Origin: Actinomycetaceae bacterium
GTDB lineage: Bacteria > Actinomycetota > Actinomycetes > Actinomycetales > Actinomycetaceae
Reading direction: 5' to 3'
Assembly (NCBI GenBank): GCA_030530685.1
Contig: JAUMUM010000007.1
Coordinates: forward strand, 50,475 to 114,474
DNA length: 64,000 nt
Below the pieces are notes generated by a model. It ran no database searches. It saw only the letters and a list, made by a program, of their open reading frames with translations, and had not been told where the DNA came from. Within the stretch, counting starts at the first letter, position 1; each line of letters opens with the position of its first letter. A program made the position numbers and the translations under genes. This document shows, one piece after another, positions 41,281 to 51,694 of the stretch.

Positions 41281-43716
41281 TCAGTTTTCCCCATCGCCTC
41301 GTGGGGTTTCCTCGCTGCCGGTCACACGACCGGCCGCATCATCGGCGCCCCGCACCGCCTCGTCTTCGCGCGAATAGACAACCTCGAAATACTCGACGAC
41401 GATCGAGCCCGCCGGGTCGTACTCGATTCCCTGCGCTCGGCATTCTTCGGCGAAGAACTCATCGTGCGAGGCCTTCCACTGTTCGAAGGTGCCCTCGCCC
41501 TCGGCGTCGGAGATCTCGCGTCCGGCCTGCTGGAACCGCACGACCTTGACATCCGTATTGCTCAGCAAGGCCCGCGGCCGGCCCCGACCGTCGCACATGA
41601 TCGACAGGTCGCCCACGGAGGGGAGGTCGACACCGGCGGCCTCGTAGCTGGCCAGCCAGCCCGACGTCGCCGTCTTTTTCCCGGCCAGGACGAGGTCCGC
41701 GAGCCTATCGGCCAGCTCGGGCGTGTTGCCGAAGGAGAAGGCGGGCGGGCACAGCGACGAAAGATCGTCCTGGCCCATGACGGCCTCGAGCGGGGCGATG
41801 CGGGCGACGTTTCGCGCGCGTGTCCAGAAGGCTTCGATCGACTCCCGGTCGGCCTCCGGCACCGAGGAGAACTCGTCCGCGACGGCAGCAGCTCTGGTAT
41901 CGGGCTCGCCGCAATCGTCGCCGGCCGTGTCGCACTCCGCGCCCTCGGCCGCGTCGTCCCCGAGCTCCTCGAAGGTCCTCCTAGCTTCAATGTCTGACAG
42001 GACGAACGCCGGCGGTTCCTGCCCTGGGGCACCGAGCACCCCGGCCGCCTCTCCGCGCTCGCCGACCGCGGATCCGGACGTGGCCTGCTCCGCGAATGCA
42101 CGTGACGTGCCCGCATCCGCGTCGGTGACACCCGCGCCACCTCCGGCAGGCGCCCCGCCCTCCGGCACGGAACCGACGAGCGCCAATCCGCCCCGCTCCG
42201 GCGCCAAATACGTGGCCCTGCGCCGGGAGGGACCGCGCGCATCCGCGGTCGGCCCCGGATCGCTCGCCGTCGAGGCCCCGGCGGCGAATGCCGCCCCGCC
42301 CGCCACACTAGCCGGCCCGCCAGCGGACAGACCCGAGCCACCAGCCTCGCGACCCGAGCCACCAGCCTCGCGACCCGCCGCGCCATCGAGCACATCCGCA
42401 CCGCCACCGGGCACATCCGGACCCTCCTGCCGCGGCACGGACAGCCCCTCGGTTTCCAGCGCCCGGCTTATCCACTGAACCGTGAGAATCCTGGCGCCGG
42501 CGTTGACCACGAAGGCCCCGCCGAGCACCGCAAGGATCTTGCCACCCGCGCTCCTCCAGGATCGCAGCCCGCCGGCCAACGCCACCACCCCAACGCCCGC
42601 CTGCACGGACGCCAGCACCTCCGTCAGCCTAGGCCGCTCCAGGTTGACCTTGCGATACATCTTCCACAGCCCCATGTCCGACGGCCGCTCCCCCGCCACG
42701 GCGTGAGCCACCCTCGACTGCAGCCGCGCGCCGAAGGGCTTCGGCTCGAAGACCACCGCCCCGGGGATGACCCGCGCGGGAAGCAGTCCGCCCAGACAGT
42801 CGGCGACCTCCCTGGGCAGGGCGAAGGCCGCGGCCAGCCTGGCCGGAGCCTCGCTCGGATGGCCGATGAGCGCCAGCCGGACGATCTCCACATTGGCCTG
42901 GGGCACGCACGCTGCGACGCGGCAAGTGAACGCACCAACCCCGAGCTCGGCCTCCGCGAACTGGCGCGCCGGCTCACTGGCCGCCACCCATGGCAGCGGC
43001 TGGAGCCTGTCGCTCCAATTCCACGTCAGGCGCACACCGTCGGTGCGCACGACGAACACGGGTGAATCCAGCCCCGCGGCATCGGCGCTCATGGCGACGA
43101 CAAAGCTGGAACTGCCGACCATCGACTTGGCCTGTGGTGGCACGGTGTCGGCAATGACGGCGGTCGCTCCGCAGGCATCGAACGCCGCCAGCTCGGTCTC
43201 CAGGCTCGCGGCGGCCCCCGGTAGCGCGGCGAAGGAAACATCCGAGATCGCGAGCATGGGCCCCTGACCGAAATCCGGAATATCGCCCTCGATCTCGTCC
43301 TCGTCGGCATTCTGCCCCGTTATGTCGGTGTTCTGCCCCAGGCCAGCCTGCTCCACGGTTCGCAGAGCCGAGTGCTCGGGCTCGAAGTCGTCGCCCTCGA
43401 CGTCGACCTCCCCCAGGTCGATGTCACCCCAGGCGATGCGTCCGCCGATGTCGATCTGCAGTTTGCGCAGCGCATTGTCCATCGACTCGATGAAATCGGC
43501 CAGCGACGGCCCGGGAACGACGCCGCCCTCGTCGTCGAGGCAAGCGACCCTGCGGCGGCGTCCAGTCACGGCGATCTCAACGTGAAAGCAGTCGCCTGAG
43601 GCCGCGGCGCGCGCGATGATCCGGTGCTCGGTCAGGTACTCTTCGATATCGCTGGCCGTTGCCAGCGTCGGGTCGAGCATGAGGATGGATCCACTGATAG
43701 GGCGCCACATAGCCAT
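41281..43716 (-). CDS. Large protein with membrane segment, low-complexity linker and C-terminal ASCH domain, 811 aa
   Basis: Residues ~655-785 match the ASCH fold: P-P-A-F-S-F-G-N-T-P-E-L-A-D-R-L-A, V-L-A-G-K-K-T-A-T-S-G-W and V-V-R-F-Q-Q-A-G. ASCH domains bind RNA or modified nucleosides. Residues 1-340 are an unassigned beta-rich, acidic region; ~367-415 hold two hydrophobic segments. A G/A-rich linker (~430-560) includes a 21-base tandem DNA duplication (G-R-E-A-G-G-S twice). The ASCH part is normally a stand-alone protein of ~150 residues, so this is a fusion or extension. Confidence 0.75.
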   Translation of the reverse strand: MAMWRPISGSILMLDPTLATASDIEEYLTEHRIIARAAASGDCFHVEIAVTGRRRRVACLDDEGGVVPGPSLADFIESMDNALRKLQIDIGGRIAWGDIDLGEVDVEGDDFEPEHSALRTVEQAGLGQNTDITGQNADEDEIEGDIPDFGQGPMLAISDVSFAALPGAAASLETELAAFDACGATAVIADTVPPQAKSMVGSSSFVVAMSADAAGLDSPVFVVRTDGVRLTWNWSDRLQPLPWVAASEPARQFAEAELGVGAFTCRVAACVPQANVEIVRLALIGHPSEAPARLAAAFALPREVADCLGGLLPARVIPGAVVFEPKPFGARLQSRVAHAVAGERPSDMGLWKMYRKVNLERPRLTEVLASVQAGVGVVALAGGLRSWRSAGGKILAVLGGAFVVNAGARILTVQWISRALETEGLSVPRQEGPDVPGGGADVLDGAAGREAGGSGREAGGSGLSAGGPASVAGGAAFAAGASTASDPGPTADARGPSRRRATYLAPERGGLALVGSVPEGGAPAGGGAGVTDADAGTSRAFAEQATSGSAVGERGEAAGVLGAPGQEPPAFVLSDIEARRTFEELGDDAAEGAECDTAGDDCGEPDTRAAAVADEFSSVPEADRESIEAFWTRARNVARIAPLEAVMGQDDLSSLCPPAFSFGNTPELADRLADLVLAGKKTATSGWLASYEAAGVDLPSVGDLSIMCDGRGRPRALLSNTDVKVVRFQQAGREISDAEGEGTFEQWKASHDEFFAEECRAQGIEYDPAGSIVVEYFEVVYSREDEAVRGADDAAGRVTGSEETPRGDGEN

Positions 43717-43725
43717 GGGGACTCC

Positions 43726-44721
43726 TTAGGTTGCTTGCGCCTGCCCGGCGCGCATGCGGTCGATCTGGTAGAGCGCGATGCCGGTGGCAACGGCGGCATT
43801 GAGCGATTCGAGTTCGGCGGCGATGGGGATGGAGGCGATAGCGTCGCAGGTCTCGCGAGTCAGCCGGGCCAGGCCCTTGCCTTCCGAGCCGGTGACGAGC
43901 ACGAGGGGTGCGTCGGCGAAGCCTAGCGTGTCGATTGCCGTGTCGGCCCCACCGTCGAGGCCGACAACGAAGTACCCCTCCTTCTTCAGCCGCTCCAACG
44001 CGCCGACGAGGTTGGGCACGCGGGCGACGGGGACCCGCGAAGCCGCGCCCGCCGACACCTTCCATGCCGCCACGCCGACGCCGGCCGAACGCCGCTCGGG
44101 GATGACGACGCCATCCGCGCCGAAGGCGCTGGCCGACCGGAGAACTGCGCCGAGGTTGTGCGGATCGGTCACCGAGTCGAGGGCTACGATCAGCCCGGCG
44201 CGGCCGGCTCGCGCGCTCTGCCCGGCACGCTCGACAACGTCTGTCAGATCCGCATATTCGTAGGGCGGGACCTCGATGGCGATGCCCTGGTGGACCGCGC
44301 CGTCCGTCATCCGTTCGAGCTGCGCCCGCGAGACTTCGACGAGCGGCGTTCCCAGTGCGGTCGCCGTGCGCACGACTTCGCCCAGGCGCTCGTCGCCGAC
44401 GAGCGAGCCGACCATGAACACGCGGGTGAGCGGAATGCCGCTGCGGACCGCTTCGACAACGGGGTTGCGGCCGGCGATGAGCTCGTGGCCGGCGGCGAGC
44501 TGGATGGCGGCCCGCACGCCCGGTGTGCGCGCCTTCCTTTCGGCCGCTTGCCGGGCCTCGGCCTCCGCCTTGAGCTTGCGCTTGTGGGCCACGTGGTAGA
44601 CGCGGTCCTCGGCCTTGGGCGTCGGGCCGCGGCCTTCGAGCCCGCGGCGGCGCTTGCCACCGGAGCCGACGGTCGGCCCCTTTTTCTTCTTGGGGCGGTG
44701 CGATTGCTGGTTTCCGGGCAT
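43726..44721 (-). CDS. rlmB: 23S rRNA 2'-O-methyltransferase (TrmH/SpoU family), 331 aa
   Basis: A lysine-rich N-terminal tail (H-R-P-K-K-K-K-G-P) precedes the L30e-like domain (L-I-A-G-R-N-P-V-V-E-A-V-R-S-G) and the SPOUT knot with motifs L-D-S-V-T-D-P-H-N-L-G-A-V-L-R-S-A, L-V-T-G-S-E-G-K-G-L and A-E-L-E-S-L-N-A-A-V-A. RlmB methylates G2251 in E. coli numbering. ATG 44721 is chosen: its first base is shared with the cysS stop (TGATG), and actinobacterial rlmB commonly follows cysS. Confidence 0.9.
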   Translation of the reverse strand: MPGNQQSHRPKKKKGPTVGSGGKRRRGLEGRGPTPKAEDRVYHVAHKRKLKAEAEARQAAERKARTPGVRAAIQLAAGHELIAGRNPVVEAVRSGIPLTRVFMVGSLVGDERLGEVVRTATALGTPLVEVSRAQLERMTDGAVHQGIAIEVPPYEYADLTDVVERAGQSARAGRAGLIVALDSVTDPHNLGAVLRSASAFGADGVVIPERRSAGVGVAAWKVSAGAASRVPVARVPNLVGALERLKKEGYFVVGLDGGADTAIDTLGFADAPLVLVTGSEGKGLARLTRETCDAIASIPIAAELESLNAAVATGIALYQIDRMRAGQAQAT

Positions 44722-46148
44722 CAGCGTCCCTCCACGTGCCACCGGGCGCCGCCCGGCGAGTCTTCGACGACGATGCCCGCCTTGGCCATCGAGTCGCGAA
44801 TGGCGTCGGCCGTCGCCCAGTCCTTGGCGGCCCGGGCCTCGGCGCGCTGCTCGAGCATCGAGGTCACGAGGCCGTCGAGTGCCTCGTGCTCGGCGCTCGA
44901 CGCACTGGACGATCGCCACTGCGGGCTGAGCGGATCCAGGCCGAGGACGTCGAGCATCGCCCGCACCTGAAGCTGAGCGTCGCGGGTGGCCGTCGCGTCC
45001 CCGGCGGTCAGCGCGCCGTTGCCTCGCGTGACGGCCTCGTGTATTGCGGCGAGCGCGCCGGAGACGTTGAGGTCGTCGTCCATTGCGGCGACGAATTCCC
45101 CCGGGAGGTCAGAGGCGGGCAGGGCGGTCACCTCGTCGAGCGGGACCTCACCGACGGCGTCGGCCGCGCGCGCGACGAAGCCCGACAGGCGGGACCACAC
45201 GGCGCCGGCCTCGGCCAGGGTCGTGGGCGAATATGCGACCGTCGAGCGGTAGTGGACTGTTCCCAGGGCGAAGCGGACGATGGCGGGCGGCACCTCGCGG
45301 ATGACATTGGCGACCGTGAGCGAATTGCCCAGGGACTTGCTCATCTTCTCGCCGTCGATCGTCACCCAGGCGTTGTGCATCCAGTACCGTGCGAAGCCGC
45401 GGCCGGCCGCGTGGGACTGGGCCTGCTCGTTTTCGTGGTGCGGGAAGCGCAGGTCGATGCCGCCGCCGTGGATGTCGAACGTGTCACCGAGGTAGCGGCC
45501 GGACATGGCCGAGCACTCCAGGTGCCAGCCAGGCCTACCGCGGCCCCACGGCGAGTCCCACGATGCGGTCGCCGGTTCGTCCGGCTTGGGGGCCTTCCAC
45601 AGGGCGAAGTCGTGCGGACCACGCTTATCCGGTTCGGCGTCGGATTCGTCTGCCACCATGTTCTCCAGCCGTTGCCGGGTCAGTGAACCGTAGTCGTCGA
45701 GCGAGGCGACGTCGAAGTACACGTTGCCCGGGTTGCCCGTGTAGGCGTGCCCGGCGTCGACGATCTGGCCGATGAGTTCGATCATGTCCGCGATGTGGCC
45801 CGTGGCTCGCGGCTCGTAGGTGGGCGGCAGGATGCCGAGCGTGCGGTAGGCCTCGGTGAACTCGAGCTCGAAGCGGTAGGCCCAGGACCACCAGTCGACG
45901 CCGGCCTGTGCGGATTTGCCGAGGATCTTGTCGTCGATGTCCGTGACATTGCGGATCATCCGCACCGTCAGGCCGCTGCGGCGCAGCCATCGCACGAGGA
46001 CGTCGAAGGCCAGGGCCGAGCGCACGTGGCCGATGTGCGGCGAGCCCTGGACGGTTGCGCCACACAGGTAAATGCCCACCTCGCCGGGGACCAGCGGCTC
46101 GAAGTCGCGCAGCGATCGGGTTGCGGAATCATAGATCTTCAGGCTCAC
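44721..46148 (-). CDS. cysS: Cysteinyl-tRNA synthetase, 475 aa
   Basis: Class Ia synthetase: H-I-G-H at residues 38-41, K-M-S-K-S at 268-272, zinc/cysteine site residues C29, C212, H237. The anticodon-binding helical C-terminus ([10 protein letters not shown]) is complete. Length is normal. It is followed by rlmB with a TGATG overlap, forming the usual two-gene unit; ispF and ispD, which are often just upstream in relatives, are here separated by an MFS gene on the other strand. Confidence 0.95.
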   Translation of the reverse strand: MSLKIYDSATRSLRDFEPLVPGEVGIYLCGATVQGSPHIGHVRSALAFDVLVRWLRRSGLTVRMIRNVTDIDDKILGKSAQAGVDWWSWAYRFELEFTEAYRTLGILPPTYEPRATGHIADMIELIGQIVDAGHAYTGNPGNVYFDVASLDDYGSLTRQRLENMVADESDAEPDKRGPHDFALWKAPKPDEPATASWDSPWGRGRPGWHLECSAMSGRYLGDTFDIHGGGIDLRFPHHENEQAQSHAAGRGFARYWMHNAWVTIDGEKMSKSLGNSLTVANVIREVPPAIVRFALGTVHYRSTVAYSPTTLAEAGAVWSRLSGFVARAADAVGEVPLDEVTALPASDLPGEFVAAMDDDLNVSGALAAIHEAVTRGNGALTAGDATATRDAQLQVRAMLDVLGLDPLSPQWRSSSASSAEHEALDGLVTSMLEQRAEARAAKDWATADAIRDSMAKAGIVVEDSPGGARWHVEGR

Positions 46149-46578
46149 GGCCCAAGCCTATCGAATCGGCACCGGCCAGACCCGACGACGGCCCCATGTG
46201 CACCCGCGGATGCCTAACGGGAACCGAGGTCCGGGCGCGAGCGGGGCGCCAGCCTTAAGCTCGACGTCCACCGTCCGGACCCGCCCGGAAGGACGGAATA
46301 AACGCACACAGCGATGGCCGCCGAACGTCCGGGCAAGACCGTTCACGCTCGGCACAACGGCAGGCACAGGGACCTCGCCCCGGGTCGGGTGGCACTCCTC
46401 TGGCGGGGCGAGCCTCGCCCGCCACCGGTACCGCGAGCCGCCCGTCAACTGCCGCGCTCCCGAGCATCAACTCGTGCTCCGCGGAGCAACCCGCACCCCT
46501 GTCACGACCGAACCGCGAGCGCGACCGAGTCATGAGGCGGTTGCCGGAGAAATGTGGCGCCGTCTTATGGTTATGCTC
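46149..46578. other. Divergent intergenic region between cysS and the MFS gene
   Basis: The rightward frame is open through this stretch up to 46198, but the encoded residues show no fold and no ribosome site supports the early starts. TTGCCG (46541-46546) and TATGGT (46566-46571) with a 19-base spacer form a candidate promoter ending 7 bases before ATG 46579, which suggests a leaderless MFS message. Confidence 0.45.
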
Positions 46579-48087
46579 ATGGCTACACACAATGTTCCAG
46601 CCTTCGGCCCAGGCTCAGCCTCCGACGGCTCACCGGCGCCCTCGCCCTCACCAGCCAATGCGCCCTCAGCGCCGGCCCCGTCATCGTCAGCAGCGGCACC
46701 CTCGCCGGCCACTGCTCACTCACCGGCCACCGCGCCCGGGCCCCGGCACGCCACGTCGTCCCGCCTGGGCTTTATCAATGGCAGGGTCGCCGCGTGGGCA
46801 GCCTGGGACACGGGCTCGTCGAGCTTCAACGCCGTCGTCACGACCTTCGTCTTCTCGGTCTACCTCACTACGTCATCGATCTTCGGCCCGTCGGCCAACT
46901 CGAACCTCGGCTGGACGATGGCGGTGGCCGGCGTCTTCGTCGCCCTCATTGCCCCCGTACTCGGCCAGTGGACAGACCGCACCGGTAAGACCCGCACGGT
47001 CCTTGCCGCCTCGACCTTCGGGGTCATTGTCATCATGGCCGCCCTTTTCTTTGTCGAGCCGGATGAAAGTTTCCTGTGGCTCGGCCTTATCCTCTTGGCC
47101 CTGGGCAATGTCATCTTCGAAACGGGCTCGGTCATCTACAACTCGATGGTCGCCGACGTCGCCACGCCCCGCACGGTGGGCCGGGTCTCCGGCTTCGGCT
47201 GGGGCATGGGCTACATTGGCAGCATCGTCCTCCTCGTTTTCCTTCTCTTCGCCTTCATCCAGCCCGACCCCGGTCTGTTTGGCGTCACCCACGAAAATTC
47301 CATGCACATCCGCGTCTCGATGGTGGTGTGCGCGGTGTGGATGCTCGTCTTCACGCTGCCGTTCCTGCTGATCGCCCGCAACCACCCGCCCGCATCCGAA
47401 ACTCCGGTCAGCCTGCTCGGTTCGTACCGTGCCCTGGCGCGCTCGGTGGCCAGACTGTGGAAGGAAGACCGCTCCATCGTGTGGTTCCTCCTCTCGTCAG
47501 CCATCTATCGCGACGGCCTGGCCGGCGTCTTCGCATTCGGCGGCATCCTGGCTGGCGCGGCCTTCGGCTTTTCCGAGTCCGGTGTCGTCATGTTCGCCGT
47601 GGGGGCGAACCTCGTGGCCGGCGTGGCGACCGTGGCTTTCGGGCAGCTCGACGACAGGCTCGGCGCGCGCAAGGTCATCATTGGCTCGCTGGTGTCCATG
47701 TGCATCCTCGGCCTGCTCGTCTTCTTCGGCGAGCCTGCCGGCCCGATCGTCTTCTGGGTGTTCGGCCTTGCCCTGTGCATCTTCGTCGGGCCGGCGCAGG
47801 CCGCCTCGCGCAGCTACCTGGCGCGCATCGCCCCGCGCGGCAGTCAGGGCGAGATCTTCGGCCTGTACGCGACCACCGGGCGCGCCGTCTCCTTCCTCGC
47901 GCCCTTCATGTACGCCAGCGCCATCACGTTGGCTCACAGGATCAGCGGCCAGCCGCGCGACGACGTCGCCATCTACGGCGTGCTCGGCATCGTGCTCGTG
48001 CTCTTCGCCGGGCTCCTGGCGTTCTTGCCGGTCAAGGCGCAGGCGAAGGCCGACGACGGCCGGGATGTCGCGGCACTACTCCAGTAG
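46579..48087 (+). CDS. MFS transporter, UMF1/Atg22-like, 502 aa
   Basis: After a Pro/Ser/Ala-rich cytosolic tail (~55 residues), twelve TM helices follow. The first contains A-A-W-A-A-W-D-T-G-S-S-S-F-N-A-V-V-T-T-F-V-F-S-V-Y, and M-A-V-A-G-V-F-V-A-L-I-A-P-V-L-G-Q and D-R-T-G-K-T-R appear between TM2 and TM3, as in UMF1-type transporters of the MFS. Substrate unknown; efflux of amino acids is possible by analogy with Atg22. ATG 46579 is preferred for its leaderless promoter; ATG 46567 is the alternative. Confidence 0.82.
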   Translation: MATHNVPAFGPGSASDGSPAPSPSPANAPSAPAPSSSAAAPSPATAHSPATAPGPRHATSSRLGFINGRVAAWAAWDTGSSSFNAVVTTFVFSVYLTTSSIFGPSANSNLGWTMAVAGVFVALIAPVLGQWTDRTGKTRTVLAASTFGVIVIMAALFFVEPDESFLWLGLILLALGNVIFETGSVIYNSMVADVATPRTVGRVSGFGWGMGYIGSIVLLVFLLFAFIQPDPGLFGVTHENSMHIRVSMVVCAVWMLVFTLPFLLIARNHPPASETPVSLLGSYRALARSVARLWKEDRSIVWFLLSSAIYRDGLAGVFAFGGILAGAAFGFSESGVVMFAVGANLVAGVATVAFGQLDDRLGARKVIIGSLVSMCILGLLVFFGEPAGPIVFWVFGLALCIFVGPAQAASRSYLARIAPRGSQGEIFGLYATTGRAVSFLAPFMYASAITLAHRISGQPRDDVAIYGVLGIVLVLFAGLLAFLPVKAQAKADDGRDVAALLQ

Positions 48088-48259
48088 GTGGCCTGGGCCG
48101 CCCACCGGCGCGCGCTGGCCTGGGCCGCCCACCGGCCTGCGCGGGGCGGCTATCGGCCTGGGCCGTCGGAGCACCGATCGACGGCCCGGACCAGACCGCG
48201 GGCACAATGGTCCGCGCGCGACTGGCCGCCTCCGCACGCCCGCGCCGGTCGTTCGGGCA

Positions 48260-48736
48260 TCACCCGCGGGTGACCAACGCCGTGGCGATGGCCGCGAGCC
48301 CCTCACCGCGGCCGGTCAACCCGAGACCGTCGGTTGTCGTGGCGCTGACCGCCACCGGGGCGCCGGCGGCCTCGCTCATCGCCGCCTCGGCCTGCGCCTT
48401 GCGCGGCAAGAAGCGCGGGCGCTGGCCGATGATCTGGACGGAGATGTTGGATATGTCCCATCCGGCCTCGCGCACGAGCCGGGCCGCCTCGCCGAGCAGC
48501 GCGGCGCCGGAAGCGTCAGCCCACTCCGGGCGGTCGGTGCCGAATGCGGTGCCGAGATCGCCGACGCCCGCGGCGATGAGGACGGCGTCGCACGCGGCGT
48601 GGGCGGCGACGTCGGCGTCCGAGTGCCCGTCCAGAGAGCGCTCGCCCGGCCACTGAAGGCAGGCGAGGAAGAGCGGGCGCGCCACGTCCTCGCCATACGC
48701 ATGCACGTCGATTCCTGTTCCCACGCGAATGTCCAT
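48260..48736 (-). CDS. ispF: 2-C-methyl-D-erythritol 2,4-cyclodiphosphate synthase, 158 aa
   Basis: Fifth MEP-pathway enzyme for isoprenoids. Metal ligands D10 and H12 (G-I-D-V-H) and H46 (D-V-A-A-H-A) are in place; the G-H-S-D-A-D loop and the C-terminal T-T-T-D-G-L-G-x-x-G-R-G-E-G motif are complete. ATG 48736 gives the normal length; upstream residues in the open frame are not conserved. It lies 240 bp after ispD on the same strand. Confidence 0.93.
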   Translation of the reverse strand: MDIRVGTGIDVHAYGEDVARPLFLACLQWPGERSLDGHSDADVAAHAACDAVLIAAGVGDLGTAFGTDRPEWADASGAALLGEAARLVREAGWDISNISVQIIGQRPRFLPRKAQAEAAMSEAAGAPVAVSATTTDGLGLTGRGEGLAAIATALVTRG

Positions 48737-48976
48737 GCTCCAAGGGTAGTCCCGGCCGCCCGGCGCCAGGACCAGACGGCGCCATGAGCAGGCGGGGCAA
48801 TGACCGGAAGGCACCATGAGCAGACGGCGCCACGAGGCAAGCCCGGCAGAAACCGGCGTCGCACCTCATTCGCCCCTGGCAGTAGAGTTCAGGGATGCTG
48901 GTCGGCGGGAGTTCACCGCCAGCTTGGCGGCCAGTTCGCGGACCAGATGCCTGTCGGCAGCATGGGCGGCAGGAGC

Positions 48977-49699
48977 TCACCCGAGCCCGGGCTCGGCGGC
49001 GAGCATCTCGGCAATGCGCAGATCGAGCGGCCGGGTGACCTTCATGGCGCGCTCACTGCCCTGCACGAGGACAACCGGGATGCCGGCGTCCTCTATGAGG
49101 CAGGCGTCGTCGGAGGCAGCGCTTTCTTCGGCGTCGGCCCGCTCAACGAAGAGCGCGTGGACCTGCCGTATCGTCTTGTAGGAAAAGCCCTGCGGCGTCT
49201 GCATTCCCCGCAGCGCCGCCCGATCGATGGTCCTGGCGACGCGTTCAACGCCTTCCGCCACGCTTGCCTGCCCCGGGTAGATTTCCTTGATCGTGTCCGT
49301 GACGGGCAGCGCGGGTACGACGGCCGGGTGGCCGTCACGCAACGCCTCGACCACGCGACGCACGATCTGGCCGGGAACGAGCGGGCGCGCGGCGTCGTGA
49401 ATGAGCACGCAGTCGGCACCTTCCGCGGCATTCAGCCCGGCCGCGACCGAGGCCTGGCGCGTCTTACCACCGCAGACCACAGCGGCCCGGATCCCCGCGC
49501 GTGAAAGGACGTCCTCAAAGACCGGAATGTCATCCCCCGGGGCGGTGACGACGAGGGAGTCGACGACGCCGGAATCCAGCATCGCCCTGCACGAATGAAT
49601 GAGCATCGGCTGCCCGGCAAGCTCGACGAGCGCCTTGGAACCACTGATTCCAAGCCGCGTCCCACGCCCGGCAGCTGCGATGACCGCAGCGACTTTCAT
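48977..49699 (-). CDS. ispD: 2-C-methyl-D-erythritol 4-phosphate cytidylyltransferase, 240 aa
   Basis: Third MEP-pathway enzyme. The nucleotide-binding start A-A-V-I-A-A-A-G-R-G-T-R-L-G is followed by K-A-L-V-E-L-A-G-Q-P-M-L, the C-V-L-I-H-D-A-A-R-P signature and the M-Q-T-P-Q-G-F segment. Length and order are typical. It begins 9 bp after carD on the same strand, so carD-ispD-ispF are probably co-transcribed, a common actinobacterial arrangement. Confidence 0.95.
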   Translation of the reverse strand: MKVAAVIAAAGRGTRLGISGSKALVELAGQPMLIHSCRAMLDSGVVDSLVVTAPGDDIPVFEDVLSRAGIRAAVVCGGKTRQASVAAGLNAAEGADCVLIHDAARPLVPGQIVRRVVEALRDGHPAVVPALPVTDTIKEIYPGQASVAEGVERVARTIDRAALRGMQTPQGFSYKTIRQVHALFVERADAEESAASDDACLIEDAGIPVVLVQGSERAMKVTRPLDLRIAEMLAAEPGLG

Positions 49700-49708
49700 G
49701 TACGGACG

Positions 49709-50200
49709 TCAGGCGGCAGACTCGGCGAGGATCTCGTCGAGGAGTTCGAGGGCGTCGTCCTCCGAGACATCGCGCGCGAGCGCTACCTCGGACCCGAGGA
49801 TCTGGCGAGCCTGGGAGAGCATGCGCTTTTCACCCGCGGAAAGGTGACGGTCGGCATCGCGACGCGTGAGGTCGCGAACGACTTCGGCGACCTTGACGAC
49901 GTCGCCCGACGTGAGCTTTTCCGAGTTAGCCTTGTACCGGCGCGACCAATTGGATGGCTCTTCGATCTGGTCGGCACGCAGCACCGTGAACACGTGCTCG
50001 AGCTTCTGGTCGTCGGAGACGTCGCGGACACCGACGTCTTCGAGCATGTCCGCCGGAACCTGGATCTCGAGATCGCCCTGCATGACCCGAAGCTTGAAAT
50101 AGGTCTTCTCTTCGCCGCGAATCTTTCGGGTGTATATGTCCTCAATGCGGGCTGCACCGTGGTGCGGATAGACGACAGTCTCGCCGATCGTGTAACTCAT
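49709..50200 (-). CDS. carD: CarD-family RNA polymerase-binding transcription regulator, 163 aa
   Basis: ATG 50200 ([15 protein letters not shown]) is the conserved start; GGGGA lies upstream. The Tudor-like N-terminus (residues 1-65) binds the RNA polymerase beta subunit and the helical C-terminus (N-W-S-R-R-Y-K-A-N near 85, with the minor-groove Trp) stabilises open rRNA promoters. A TAGAAT box near 50,255 on the minus strand may be its promoter. It heads the carD-ispD-ispF unit. Confidence 0.94.
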   Translation of the reverse strand: MSYTIGETVVYPHHGAARIEDIYTRKIRGEEKTYFKLRVMQGDLEIQVPADMLEDVGVRDVSDDQKLEHVFTVLRADQIEEPSNWSRRYKANSEKLTSGDVVKVAEVVRDLTRRDADRHLSAGEKRMLSQARQILGSEVALARDVSEDDALELLDEILAESAA

Positions 50201-50433
50201 TTCGGTTGCAATCCCCTTCAATTCCGGCTGATTCCAAGTCGACATTCTAGCACGATCGTAATAAGCTCGACTTTTTTGCCTAGGTTGTCACACGCCGCCC
50301 ACGTGCGAACGAATCCTGCTAGGAGTCGCCTCGCTGCGGGACGAAGTGCGGGCAACATGCGTCTGCTGTGCTTGCGTTCACGGCCCGGCCCGACGCCGAC
50401 TCGTCGCGAACTGCCCGCGGCCCGTGTTTGCGC

Positions 50434-51420
50434 TCACGGCTCGGCCCGCAGGCCCGTATCCGCACCGTCGCCCAGGCGCCGGAAGGCCTGCTCGACCAGG
50501 TCCCAGAAGCGCTCGCGGTCAAGCTCGTAGGCGACCTTCGTGCGGCAGTCGGTCGCTGCGTTGGCTCTCAGGTCCACGACGGTCATGCCGGTGGTGAACT
50601 GGCCGCGGGTTTCGATCGCGACCGGCGCTTTCTTCGTCGCGACAATCGACGGGTCGACGACGTAGGCGACGGCACACGGGTCGTGCAGCGGAGGCGCCGC
50701 CAGGTTGAGCGTCCTGCCGTGCGAGGCGCGGAAGAATCCCATGAGGCCGACGAAGAAGCGCGAGAGCTCGGTGCCCAGCGCCCCGATCCTCGCCTCGACG
50801 TCCTCGGTGGCGAGAGCCTGGTGCGTGAGGTCAAGGCCCACCATGGTCACGTCCCAGTCCTCCTCGAAGACGATCCGGGCCGCCTCCGGGTCGACCCAGA
50901 TGTTGAACTCCGCGGCGGCCGTCCAGTTCGCCTCGTGGAAGCCGCCTCCCATGATGACGACTTCGCGCACCCGCTCGACGATTCCCGGCTCAAGGCGCGC
51001 CGCCAGCGCGATGTTCGTCAGCGGGCCCGTGGCCACCAGGGTGATCGTGCCGGCCGGTGCGGACATGACGGCATCGGCGATGAACTGGGCGGCGCGGCGT
51101 CGTCCCAGTGGCGCACCGGCAGCGGGCAGGTCGACGCCGTCGAGCCCCGTCTCGCCGTGTATCGACCCGGCCGTGGACACCTGGCACACGAGGGGCCTGG
51201 GACTGCCGGCGTACACCGGCACGTCCTCGCGGCCGCACACGGTAAGCACCGCCCGGGCGTTGCGCGTGACCTTCTCCAGTGTCTGATTGCCGCCCACGGT
51301 CGTGACCGCCAGCAGCTCGACCGCGGGGCTGCCCAACGCGAGGATGATGGCGACGGCGTCGTCGTGCCCTGGGTCGCAGTCGAGGATGATGGGCCTGGCT
51401 TGGCGATTGTCCTGCGTCAC
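50434..51420 (-). CDS. Inosine/uridine-type nucleoside hydrolase, 328 aa
   Basis: The Ca-binding N-terminus I-I-L-D-C-D-P-G-H-D-D-A and the later motifs T-V-G-G-N-Q, T-G-P-L-T-N-I-A and V-I-M-G-G-G-F, E-F-N-I-W-V-D-P-E-A-A identify the IUNH fold; D-L-T-H-Q follows. These enzymes cleave ribonucleosides to base and ribose. The true start is GTG 51420 behind GAAAGG; the frame continues upstream to 51858 without conserved sequence. Substrate preference is not visible. Confidence 0.9.
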   Translation of the reverse strand: MTQDNRQARPIILDCDPGHDDAVAIILALGSPAVELLAVTTVGGNQTLEKVTRNARAVLTVCGREDVPVYAGSPRPLVCQVSTAGSIHGETGLDGVDLPAAGAPLGRRRAAQFIADAVMSAPAGTITLVATGPLTNIALAARLEPGIVERVREVVIMGGGFHEANWTAAAEFNIWVDPEAARIVFEEDWDVTMVGLDLTHQALATEDVEARIGALGTELSRFFVGLMGFFRASHGRTLNLAAPPLHDPCAVAYVVDPSIVATKKAPVAIETRGQFTTGMTVVDLRANAATDCRTKVAYELDRERFWDLVEQAFRRLGDGADTGLRAEP

Positions 51421-51694
51421 GGCTGACCTTTCACTCGACGATAGGGCGGCGACGAACGGGCGGCCGCGCCGAGGCGACATGCCCGATATAACTATATTGG
51501 GCCGCGCCCACAACCCGCGCAGACGGCGTTCGACTCGGGATCGACGGCGGCCCGAACGTCGGATAGCGGCCGCACCAGGCCGGCCGCCCGAGACTCGACT
51601 CGTCGTTCTCGCCGACGCCGCCAGCACACCCGCCTCGCAGACACGTGCGGGCCGAGCACAAGCCCGGCCCGCTACTGGCTCTATTCGCCCGCGG

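Noticed and set aside
46198..46578. Upstream extension of the MFS gene by 127 codons
   Set aside because: The added residues are Arg/Pro/Gly-rich without structure, no ribosome site is present, and a promoter fits directly before ATG 46579.
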